Assembly (NCBI GenBank): GCA_001513505.1
Contig: LFTM01000326.1
Location: 1 to 6,453, forward strand
Reading direction: 5' to 3'
Length of the DNA stretch: 6,453 nucleotides
Source: Clostridiales bacterium DTU092
GTDB lineage: Bacteria > Bacillota > Clostridia > Caldicoprobacterales > Caldicoprobacteraceae
Each line of letters starts with the position of its first letter. Within the stretch, counting starts at the first letter, position 1. This document shows, piece after piece, positions 1-5,954 of this stretch. A program made the translations under genes and the position numbers. The notes under the pieces are model-generated. The model saw only the letters and a program-made list of their open reading frames with translations, made no database searches and was not told where the DNA came from.

Positions 1-839
1 GGCTGCTGAGATGCAAGGGGCGGTGGAAGCTCAATCTTTACATATCCCTTTTCAAAACATACCAGAATGCTCTCCTGCCAGTCTATGGTATTTTCATAGG
101 GAGCCATTTCAATAATGCCGGTCACACCGCTATCGCTCCGGGCAACCAACAGCACCCCTGAACTGTCGGCATGGGTAACTTTATATGGTTCCCCAAATAA
201 AAACCGCAGGGCATTTACCTGGTGAATATAATAGTTAACAAAGCTGTCATAAGCCTGAGCTGTCTCCTTATCGAAGTACGGCGCATCCGGCTCCAGCTGG
301 ATCTCCGGATAAGGTTCATCGGATGTGATAGCATCACCGGCACCACCTACCCAGTCACCGGGCGGCATAGTTATCCTGATATATCTAAGCTTTCCGTATT
401 CACCGGTTGCTTTCCATTCATCCACCAGATTTTTCGCATATTCCATAGCCGGATCCGAGCGTTTATGATAGCCCACCATATAGATAACACCCTTTTCATC
501 GGCCAGCTGTGCAAGATATTCCCCGGACTCTACCGAAAGAGCAAGGGGTTTTTCGGTAAACAGCGGCTTTCCGGCCTTAAGGATATCGGGTACGATATTT
601 ATATGGTGTCTGTAAGGCTGCGCTGCAACTATAGCATCAACTTCACAGTTTTCTAATAGTTCTCTATGGTTTTTATACACCTTTTCCACACCATACCGGC
701 GTGCCACTTTCTCGGCCAGCTGTACACGGGGCTCAGCAATGGCTACTATTTCACAGTCATCCAAAGCAGCATAATTGGACAGATGGGCTTTTTGCCCCAT
801 AAACCCTACTCCTACAAATCCAATTCGTACTTTATTCAC
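1..839 (-). CDS. Gfo/Idh/MocA family sugar oxidoreductase (3' end cut by window)
   Basis: This is an NAD(P)-dependent sugar or sugar-derivative dehydrogenase of the Gfo/Idh/MocA family. The reading frame is open from a GTG at 839 to the left edge, giving 279 visible residues of a family that usually has about 330-400. The N-terminal Rossmann fold has the nucleotide loop GFVGVGFMG (residues 7-15). An acidic residue, E36, ends the second strand (AIAEPR), which by family knowledge favours NAD over NADP. The cofactor/substrate motif EKP lies at 96-98, followed by GYHKRSDPA (123-131). H206 in YYIHQVN sits where the family's catalytic histidine is expected. The GTG start is supported by AAAGGGG six bases upstream (846-852); no signal peptide is seen, so the protein is cytoplasmic. 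It follows the propeller gene by 75 bases with no terminator between, so co-transcription is likely. The exact substrate cannot be read from sequence. Confidence 0.9.
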   Translation of the reverse strand, partial: MNKVRIGFVGVGFMGQKAHLSNYAALDDCEIVAIAEPRVQLAEKVARRYGVEKVYKNHRELLENCEVDAIVAAQPYRHHINIVPDILKAGKPLFTEKPLALSVESGEYLAQLADEKGVIYMVGYHKRSDPAMEYAKNLVDEWKATGEYGKLRYIRITMPPGDWVGGAGDAITSDEPYPEIQLEPDAPYFDKETAQAYDSFVNYYIHQVNALRFLFGEPYKVTHADSSGVLLVARSDSGVTGIIEMAPYENTIDWQESILVCFEKGYVKIELPPPLASQQ

Positions 840-914
840 AGTTATCCCCTTTCTATCCGGATAATTCTTAAAAATGGAAAACAAAGAACACTACCCGCCA
901 GATTATTGAAAAAC

Positions 915-1997
915 CTACACGTATCCAAGGTTTTCAAAAAGGAACAACCCTTCCTTGCCGGGAGCGATAATGTCCAGTCGTCCATCACCATTTATATCCT
1001 CAACCCAGAAATAAATTCCCACACCCGAGGCTTCTCCCGCTTCTCCGTAATCGATAACGTGTTTTACAAACTCTCCCCTGCCTATTTTAAAATAATATAT
1101 ACCTACCGGATCATTGTCTCCCGGATCATTTCCGCAGTGGGCTCTATAGCGCTTTCCGGTAACAAGCTCAAGTTCTCCGTCTCCGTCAATATCCACCAGC
1201 TTCATATCGTGATACTGGGCCACGGTACTGTCAATCTCATGCTTTACCCATATCCTTTTTCCGTCTTCAACGATCTTTTGTTCCCACCAGGCCAATCCAT
1301 AACCATGAGCATTCCCCACAATGAGGTCATTGAGACCGTTGCCGGTAATATCGTACCCCAGTATGGGAATACTGGCTGACCCCAGGTTAAACTCCTGGTG
1401 GAATTTCCACGGTCCTTCATAAGGATTTTCAGGTTGTTCAATCCACCCACCGCTTAGTACAATATCCGTCCTCCCGTCTCCGTTTATGTCCACAAACCCC
1501 ATCCCATGACCGCTGGGCGCCTCTCCTATAACATACTTAATGAACTGACCGGTTCCCTTACCCTGCTCATCCACAACCAGCTTATAAAAAGCCTGAGGTT
1601 CACCGGGTGTGTTGGGAAAAATCTCGGGAATACCGCAGCCGTCTATATCAAAGAATCGTACGGTTTCAATGCTCCCACATTTATCAATATCATGAACCTT
1701 CCATTCTCCATTATCACCGGGATTCTCCCTCCACCTCAAGGTCTGCCCCCACCAGCCTCCAGTAATAATGTCTATGTACCCATCCCCATTGACATCCATA
1801 CCGTAATCCGAAAAATCATCATAGTATTCACCTTCCTGCCGGACATCACATATCTTGTGCTTTCGCTTAAAATCAGGGCCTTCATACCAGTACTCACCAC
1901 ATACAATATCCAATATGCCATCATTGTTTACATCAAACACACATGCAGCTTCATAAGATACATTATCAATCAACCGTTTTTTAAATTTCAGTTCCAT
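915..1997 (-). CDS. Cytoplasmic FG-GAP/VCBS seven-repeat beta-propeller protein
   Basis: The protein has 360 residues and seven FG-GAP/VCBS-type motifs with Asp-rich, calcium-loop-like cores starting at about residues 22, 68, 117, 170, 216, 269 and 334 (for example DVNGDGYIDI, DINGDGRTDIV, DIDGDGELELV). Seven evenly distributed motifs suggest a seven-bladed propeller filling the whole chain. The third loop (DIDGCG) and fifth (DITGNG) lack the usual last Asp. Such repeats usually occur in secreted or surface proteins, but no signal peptide is visible here. Histidines H164, H231, H263 and H287 lie just before or between repeats and could line a central metal or substrate site (inference). The ATG at 1997 is preferred because GAGGG (2005-2009) lies seven bases upstream; the frame is open back to an ATG at 2093, but the extra 32 residues look non-domain-like. 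It is first in a probable operon with the oxidoreductase and divergent from the AraC regulator. Function is unknown; a sugar lyase/dehydratase or binding role is possible. Confidence 0.85.
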   Translation of the reverse strand: MELKFKKRLIDNVSYEAACVFDVNNDGILDIVCGEYWYEGPDFKRKHKICDVRQEGEYYDDFSDYGMDVNGDGYIDIITGGWWGQTLRWRENPGDNGEWKVHDIDKCGSIETVRFFDIDGCGIPEIFPNTPGEPQAFYKLVVDEQGKGTGQFIKYVIGEAPSGHGMGFVDINGDGRTDIVLSGGWIEQPENPYEGPWKFHQEFNLGSASIPILGYDITGNGLNDLIVGNAHGYGLAWWEQKIVEDGKRIWVKHEIDSTVAQYHDMKLVDIDGDGELELVTGKRYRAHCGNDPGDNDPVGIYYFKIGRGEFVKHVIDYGEAGEASGVGIYFWVEDINGDGRLDIIAPGKEGLFLFENLGYV

Positions 1998-2004
1998 ACA
2001 ACAT

Positions 2005-2009
2005 CCCTC
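2005..2009 (-). promoter_or_regulatory. Ribosome binding site setting the propeller gene start
   Basis: GAGGG on the minus strand lies seven bases before the ATG at 1997. It supports the shorter 360-residue product over a start at 2093, which would add 32 residues without a signal peptide or recognisable domain. Confidence 0.65.
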
Positions 2010-2025
2010 TCTCTTTAAAATATTG

Positions 2026-2041
2026 CTGTATAATTCTACAG
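2026..2041. promoter_or_regulatory. 16-base near-palindrome in the divergent spacer, candidate operator
   Basis: CTGTATAATTCTACAG reads almost identically on both strands, with a single mismatched pair inside the arms. It lies 29-44 bases upstream of the propeller gene's ATG and contains -10-like hexamers on both strands: TATAAT on plus (2029-2034), and TAGAAT or TATACA on minus. No convincing -35 box accompanies any of them. The position in the spacer between a regulator and its probable target operon fits an operator overlapping a promoter. AraC proteins usually bind direct repeats, so a different regulator is also possible. Confidence 0.35.
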
Positions 2042-2166
2042 AGATGTGTCTAATCCGTATAGTAAAGCACTTTAACCATGATGATCTTAACATTGCTTAT
2101 CCTTTAGATAAATAGAATATTCAAAGAGGAGGATGGATAAAACCGATATTGTCTGTTAAAATATCC

Positions 2167-2174
2167 AAAGGGGG
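2167..2174 (+). promoter_or_regulatory. Ribosome binding site setting the AraC-type gene start
   Basis: AAAGGGGG lies seven bases before the ATG at 2182. This makes 2182 the likely start instead of the in-frame TTG at 2149, whose nearest purine-rich stretch (2124-2132) is about 16 bases away. Confidence 0.75.
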
Positions 2175-2181
2175 TAATTTT

Positions 2182-2922
2182 ATGCGCGGTTTAATATCCA
2201 TCGGGTTGATACCTCGTCCAATAACAAGGTTCCCCGAACACATACATAATACATGGGAAATTGTTTATTACACCTATGGTACCGGTATACTGAAAATAGG
2301 TGACCGGGAATATAATTTTAAGCCTAAAGACATTATCTGTCAGCCGCCTGGAATCCCCCATTCCGAATACTCAGACACGGGATATCAAAACATCCATTTT
2401 TCAATAGAATCATTTCACGACTTTAACAATATTCCACATCACTTTACGGACACGGTGGACAGAGACTATTATAATATTTTAATTCAATTGCACAGAGAAT
2501 TTCACCTGAAGCGAAGGAACTGGATAAACATTACCGAAGCGCTACTTAATGTGTTATACCAGTATATGCTATCATGGGGCAATGAAAAGAAAAAAAATCC
2601 CGCAGTTGAGCAACTGGAGAATATCTTAATATCAAATATTTCCAACAACAATTTAAGACTGGAAAAAGAACTAAATAAAATCCCTGTATCAGCCGATCAT
2701 CTTCGTAAACTGTTTAAAAAAGAAACAGGTAAAACGCCTGTGGAATATTTAACAGATATGCGGATAAATTACGCTAAGCAATTACTCAAATCAAATAAAA
2801 ACAACCTTAGCATAAAGGAAATTGCCGCTATGGTTGGTTTCAATGATCCCTACTACTTTTCACGGGTGTTTAAAAAAGTTACCTCCCTGTCTCCTACACA
2901 ATGGGCAGAAAATAACATATAA
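2182..2922 (+). CDS. AraC-family transcriptional regulator with N-terminal cupin
   Basis: This 246-residue regulator has the standard AraC layout. Residues about 15-75 form a cupin-like sugar-sensing domain, with EHIHNTWEIVYY (19-30), a KPKD turn (47-50) and QPPGIPHSE (54-62). Residues about 148-244 form the paired helix-turn-helix domain. The first HTH covers about 157-182 (VSADHLRKLFKKETG, then TPVEYL). The second covers about 209-232, with IKEIAAMVGFND followed by the family signature PYYFSRVFKK. Length and motif order match AraC regulators of sugar genes. It is divergent from the propeller/oxidoreductase operon across 184 bases, so it probably controls that operon and possibly itself. The inducer cannot be told from sequence. 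The gene looks more AT-rich than its neighbours, which is common for regulators. Its 3' end converges on the DUF6171-like gene, with 55 bases between the stop codons. Confidence 0.93.
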   Translation: MRGLISIGLIPRPITRFPEHIHNTWEIVYYTYGTGILKIGDREYNFKPKDIICQPPGIPHSEYSDTGYQNIHFSIESFHDFNNIPHHFTDTVDRDYYNILIQLHREFHLKRRNWINITEALLNVLYQYMLSWGNEKKKNPAVEQLENILISNISNNNLRLEKELNKIPVSADHLRKLFKKETGKTPVEYLTDMRINYAKQLLKSNKNNLSIKEIAAMVGFNDPYYFSRVFKKVTSLSPTQWAENNI

Positions 2923-2957
2923 AAACCAGCCCTTATAAGTATAGCCTAAGGACTGGT
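2921..2957 (-). terminator. Rho-independent terminator of the abfA/DUF6171-like unit
   Basis: Read on the minus strand, ACCAGTCCTTA (2957-2947) pairs with TAAGGGCTGGT (2935-2925) to give an 11-base-pair stem with one G-U pair. The loop is 11 bases, and a run of five Ts follows (2925-2921), the first T being the last base of the stem. It lies 20 bases past the stop of the small Cys-rich gene. The T run overlaps the stop codon of the convergent araC-type gene. On the plus strand the same hairpin is followed by CCGATAC, without a T run, so it should mainly stop minus-strand transcription. Confidence 0.8.
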
Positions 2958-2977
2958 CCGATACTATAACGCTATTT

Positions 2978-3238
2978 CTACCACCGGGGTTCATAAGGGT
3001 ATGGACATCCGGAGCCTGCAAGCTTTGCCCTTATCTGCACAATACATCCACAGAATCTGCAGGTAGTACCATAATCTAAATATTCACATGACATGCACTT
3101 GTCCAGTCTGTTATTATATTCGTCTTCTGTAACAAGCTTCACGTTTTTTACTCTCATTGTTTCTCCAAATATCTTATCCATCTCTTCTTGTGTCAGCCTG
3201 ACGGTGGCAGTACACCCTTTACACCCGATGTTTTCCAT
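2978..3238 (-). CDS. Small eight-cysteine protein, DUF6171-like
   Basis: This 86-residue protein has eight cysteines in pairs: C6 and C9 (CKGC), C48 and C51 (CMSC), C60, C63 and C65 (CRFCGC), and C78. The spacing suggests two zinc-ribbon-like knuckles or, less likely, an iron-sulfur site. The middle part (RLTQEEMDKIFGE, about 14-26) is helical and the C-terminus is basic with CPYPYEPRW. The overall pattern matches, from memory, the DUF6171 family of uncharacterised clostridial proteins. No signal peptide or membrane segment is seen. An AGAGGG-like ribosome site precedes the ATG. It lies 66 bases after abfA on the same strand and ends at a strong terminator, so the two may share a transcript. 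A TATAAT (3288-3293) just upstream could give it its own promoter, though the matching -35 is poor. Function is unknown. Confidence 0.8.
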   Translation of the reverse strand: MENIGCKGCTATVRLTQEEMDKIFGETMRVKNVKLVTEDEYNNRLDKCMSCEYLDYGTTCRFCGCIVQIRAKLAGSGCPYPYEPRW

Positions 3239-3304
3239 AATAGTACACCCTCTTCTTCGATATCAAATACAGTGTTTCAACATAAATATTATAAATACGT
3301 TTTT

Positions 3305-4783
3305 CTACTCAAGGGTCAGCACCACAACTGATTTGGGAGGAAGCTTTATATCAAGTGAATTACCAGCTATCGATGCTCCGTGGAATTCAACCGGCTCTAT
3401 TTTGTCAGGTTCATCAAAGGTGTTATGGACATTCATCTGATCAGCTGTTAAAATTGTCCCGCTTACATTTGACTTATCTGCTCCTCTTAACTCGCAGCTG
3501 ATATGGGCGTAGGAATTGGGATCCAGATTACACAGTGATATATGAATTCTGTTTTGATCATCCTTCGAAGAAGACACGCTTACCTGCGGGATACTGTCAT
3601 CCTTGTAGCTGTATTGACTGTTTTCAATTTCCACAGGCAACAGTCGGCTGTTTTGATGGACCTTATACATATAGAAGACATGATAGGTGGGGGTTAATAC
3701 CATTCTCTCCCCTTCCGTCAGGATCATAGCCTGGAGTACATTTACCGTTTGTGCCAGGTTAGCCATGTGTACCCTGTCGCAGTGGTTGTTAAATATATTG
3801 AGATTGATTCCGGCCACCAGCGCATCCCTTAACGTATTCTGCTGATACAAAAATCCCGGATTGGTGCCCGGTTCCACATCGTACCAGGTGCCCCACTCGT
3901 CTACAATAAGCCCTACTCTCTTTTCCGGATCATAATAGTCCATAATGCTGGAATGTCTGGTAATCAAATCGTCCATCACCAGCGTCTTTTTCATGGTGAC
4001 AAACCATTCCCGTTCATCAAACTCGGTAGCAGATCCTTTATTACTCCAGTCTCCGGGTACTGTATAGTAATGGAGGCTCAAACCATCCATAAACCTTCCG
4101 GCTTCTCTCATCAGTACCTCAGTCCAACGGAAATCAAAATCGGAAGCCCCGCAGGCAATCTTGTATATGCGGTTATCGCTGAAGTTTCTCACATAGGTAG
4201 AATACCTGCGGTATAAATCCGCATAGTATTCAGGCCGCATGTTTCCTCCGCAGCCCCAACTCTCATTGCCCACGCCAAAATAAGGTAACTTCCAGGGTTT
4301 TTCCCTGCCGTTCGCCTTTCTTAATTCGGCTAAAGATGAAGGACCGTCAAAGGTTATGTATTCAATCCATTCCCGCATTTCCTGTATCGTACCGCTGCCA
4401 ACATTCCCGCAGATATAAGGATCGGCACCCAACAACTCGCATAGATGGAAAAATTCATGGGTACCGAAGCTGTTATCCTCCACAACACCGCCCCAGTGGG
4501 TATTAATGGTCTTTGGACGGTCTTCATAAGGTCCGATACCATCCCGCCAATGGTACTCATCGGCAAAACAGCCTCCCGGCCATCTGAGCACAGGAATATC
4601 TACCTTTTTCAGAGCCTCTACTACGTCAATTCTTATTCCATCGGTGTTGGGAATAGGTGAATCCTTGCCGACCCAAAAACCCCCGTAGATGCATCTGCCC
4701 AGATGTTCAGCGAAATGGCCGTAAATGTTCTTGCTGATCTTTTCCTTTGGAAAGTCAGCATTGATAACCATCTTAATAGCCAT
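3305..4783 (-). CDS. abfA: GH51 intracellular alpha-L-arabinofuranosidase
   Basis: This enzyme (EC 3.2.1.55) removes terminal alpha-L-arabinofuranose from arabinan or arabinoxylan oligosaccharides that have entered the cell. Its 492 residues match the usual GH51 length of about 500. The N-terminal (beta/alpha)8 barrel begins with the family signature NIYGHFAEHLGRCIYGG (19-35) and VLRWPGGCFADEYHWRDGIG (65-84). The acid/base glutamate is E174 in GNESWG and the nucleophile is E296 in VDEWGTWYD. HYY (238-240) and FNNHCDRVHMANLAQTVN (331-348) are further conserved active-site or fold segments. Residues from about 360 form the C-terminal beta-sandwich. No signal peptide is present, as expected for cytoplasmic GH51 enzymes. 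The ATG has a strong AGGAGG (4789-4794) five bases upstream. The small Cys-rich gene follows. No transporter or arabinose-catabolism gene is visible nearby. Confidence 0.97.
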   Translation of the reverse strand: MAIKMVINADFPKEKISKNIYGHFAEHLGRCIYGGFWVGKDSPIPNTDGIRIDVVEALKKVDIPVLRWPGGCFADEYHWRDGIGPYEDRPKTINTHWGGVVEDNSFGTHEFFHLCELLGADPYICGNVGSGTIQEMREWIEYITFDGPSSLAELRKANGREKPWKLPYFGVGNESWGCGGNMRPEYYADLYRRYSTYVRNFSDNRIYKIACGASDFDFRWTEVLMREAGRFMDGLSLHYYTVPGDWSNKGSATEFDEREWFVTMKKTLVMDDLITRHSSIMDYYDPEKRVGLIVDEWGTWYDVEPGTNPGFLYQQNTLRDALVAGINLNIFNNHCDRVHMANLAQTVNVLQAMILTEGERMVLTPTYHVFYMYKVHQNSRLLPVEIENSQYSYKDDSIPQVSVSSSKDDQNRIHISLCNLDPNSYAHISCELRGADKSNVSGTILTADQMNVHNTFDEPDKIEPVEFHGASIAGNSLDIKLPPKSVVVLTLE

Positions 4784-4831
4784 TATATCCTCCTCCCCCC
4801 TTACAGTTATTCATACGGTAAATAAACAATA

Positions 4832-4850
4832 TTAACCCGCTTTGTTAACC
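4832..4850. promoter_or_regulatory. Repeated TTAACC element upstream of abfA
   Basis: Two TTAACC hexamers (4832-4837 and 4845-4850) lie 13 bases apart, start to start, about 50-65 bases before the abfA start. The same stretch can be read as an inverted repeat, TTAAC-N7-GTTAA (4832-4848). It could be a regulator site. A weak promoter, TAGACA (4872-4877) and TATTGG (4849-4854) on the minus strand with 17 bases between, would place it at or just after the -10. Both readings are uncertain in AT-rich DNA. Confidence 0.25.
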
Positions 4851-4880
4851 AATACTGTTTGACCTTTAATTTGTCTAAAA

Positions 4881-5846
4881 CTATATTCCCAGACTCTCAT
4901 AATCTTTTATGTAGTTCCCAAGATCATCTAAATAATCATTTAAACGGGATATCTTTTCAACATCGGGTAATGCCAAAAAACTTTGATTGATTTCAACCAG
5001 TCTCTGTAAGTATGATTGCAGCCTGCTCAGCCTGTCCTGAAAATCCTTACATGTCTTTTCAAGCCGGATTACTTCGTCCATATTCCCATTACGTCTGCCC
5101 GTCCTGGCCATATCAACCAGTTCCTGCAATCCCTTAAAAAATGTGTGCACAGATATGTTTTCAAATTCTTCAAGACCTGCAACTATTTCTCCCAGCACCT
5201 CGATCAACGGTCTCCCGTTATCCTGAAGCCCATAAATGCTTCTCTTTGTTCTGCGTCTGTTAGTATAATTTTTCTGAAATGAGTCAGATTCTGAAAGTTT
5301 CACAAGCGCCCCTTCGGTACCGTCTACTATTGTTCTTGTATAAGGATTAAAATATTTAATTCCTTTTTGAGACATCTCGTCCATCAGGCTTTTTACATAA
5401 TCCGGCCTGCCTGATATTACATTCCTGTATTTATTCTGAAGCCGGAGCATCTTTTTAGGATCCCGGCCCGCCAAACGGTTGGCGCAAGCCCGTACCGATT
5501 CGCCCTGTGCCTGGGCCATTAAAATGGTCATGATTAAATCTCTGACCTCTTCTTCTGTAAAGGACTTCCCTGCGACACTTCTAAAATCCTTACTGTTACC
5601 TTTAGCACCTCTGGCCCCTTTCCTTTCACTAAGACGCGCATGAACGTACCGATAATAATAGTTCCGGATTGTGTTAACCTTAAGTCCGCTTTTCCTGGCT
5701 ACAGCTTCAAAAGCATGGATCATGGGAACGTTCTCCTTCTTGGCTCGGAGCACTTCTTCTTCCATTGAGGACATAAGTTCGGCATCAATTCCAGGGATGC
5801 TGTTTTCCAAAGTGTTTTCTCTTTCAACCATCTCATTCCGTGCCAT
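4881..5846 (-). CDS. Uncharacterised protein with two HTH-like segments and a helical C-terminus
   Basis: I do not recognise a named family for this 321-residue protein. Residues about 29-71 (with PMIHAFEAVARKSGLKVNTI, then RNYYYRYVHAR) look like a three-helix DNA-binding unit. They resemble the N-terminal region of the Bacillus sporulation regulator RsfA in pattern. Residues about 97-148 (GESVRACANRLAGR, then LQNKYRNVISGR) seem to repeat that layout. A basic stretch, NRRRTKR (196-202), follows. The C-terminal part (about 250-320) is strongly helical, with heptad-like leucines in RLEKTCKDFQDRLSRLQSYL, suggesting a coiled coil and a multimer. The ATG at 5846 is chosen because GGAGG (5854-5858) lies seven bases upstream. 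A longer in-frame start (TTG at 5903 or ATG at 5891) would lie inside or before the likely promoter. No signal peptide is seen. A DNA-binding regulator is the best guess. It is 97 bases upstream of abfA. Confidence 0.75.
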   Translation of the reverse strand: MARNEMVERENTLENSIPGIDAELMSSMEEEVLRAKKENVPMIHAFEAVARKSGLKVNTIRNYYYRYVHARLSERKGARGAKGNSKDFRSVAGKSFTEEEVRDLIMTILMAQAQGESVRACANRLAGRDPKKMLRLQNKYRNVISGRPDYVKSLMDEMSQKGIKYFNPYTRTIVDGTEGALVKLSESDSFQKNYTNRRRTKRSIYGLQDNGRPLIEVLGEIVAGLEEFENISVHTFFKGLQELVDMARTGRRNGNMDEVIRLEKTCKDFQDRLSRLQSYLQRLVEINQSFLALPDVEKISRLNDYLDDLGNYIKDYESLGI

Positions 5847-5853
5847 TGCTACT

Positions 5854-5858
5854 CCTCC
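5854..5858 (-). promoter_or_regulatory. Ribosome binding site setting the HTH-like gene start
   Basis: GGAGG on the minus strand lies seven bases before the ATG at 5846. A weaker GGAG precedes the alternative ATG at 5891 by about six bases, but the -10-like TATAAT at 5875-5880 lies downstream of that alternative. Confidence 0.65.
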
Positions 5859-5874
5859 AATCTGTGTAGAATAA

Positions 5875-5903
5875 ATTATACTTGTAACCATATTATTCTC
5901 CAA
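5875..5903 (-). promoter_or_regulatory. Probable sigma-A-type promoter of the HTH-like gene
   Basis: On the minus strand a perfect -10, TATAAT (5880-5875), is preceded at 17 bases by TTGGAG (5903-5898), a half-match to TTGACA. The transcript would begin near 5868, giving a leader of about 20 bases that carries the GGAGG site and the ATG at 5846. This supports separate expression from the upstream acidic-protein gene. Confidence 0.45.
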
Positions 5904-5954
5904 AATTATCCTGTTTATACGATTAATAATTATTGGACCATGATGTTTGGCATA

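Noticed and set aside
840..914. Terminator or separate promoter between the propeller and oxidoreductase genes
   Set aside because: No stem followed by a T run and no paired -35/-10 boxes were seen, so co-transcription is the simpler reading.
666..1379. Plus-strand open frame of 237 residues
   Set aside because: It lies opposite the oxidoreductase and propeller genes, and its translation has no domain-like pattern; it is a shadow of the minus-strand coding sequences.
1506..2018. Plus-strand open frame of 170 residues opposite the propeller gene
   Set aside because: The propeller frame has seven clear repeats; this one is a low-complexity antisense shadow.
1998..2093. Longer propeller protein starting at the ATG at 2093
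   Set aside because: The added 32 residues contain no signal peptide or domain, and a good ribosome site sits before the ATG at 1997; the weaker AAAGGA before 2093 is not enough to prefer it.
2149..2181. TTG start at 2149 for the AraC-type regulator
   Set aside because: No ribosome site lies at a proper distance, while AAAGGGGG sits seven bases before the ATG at 2182.
3093..3440. Plus-strand open frame opposite the Cys-rich gene and the end of abfA
   Set aside because: It spans parts of two real minus-strand genes and their gap, and resembles no protein.
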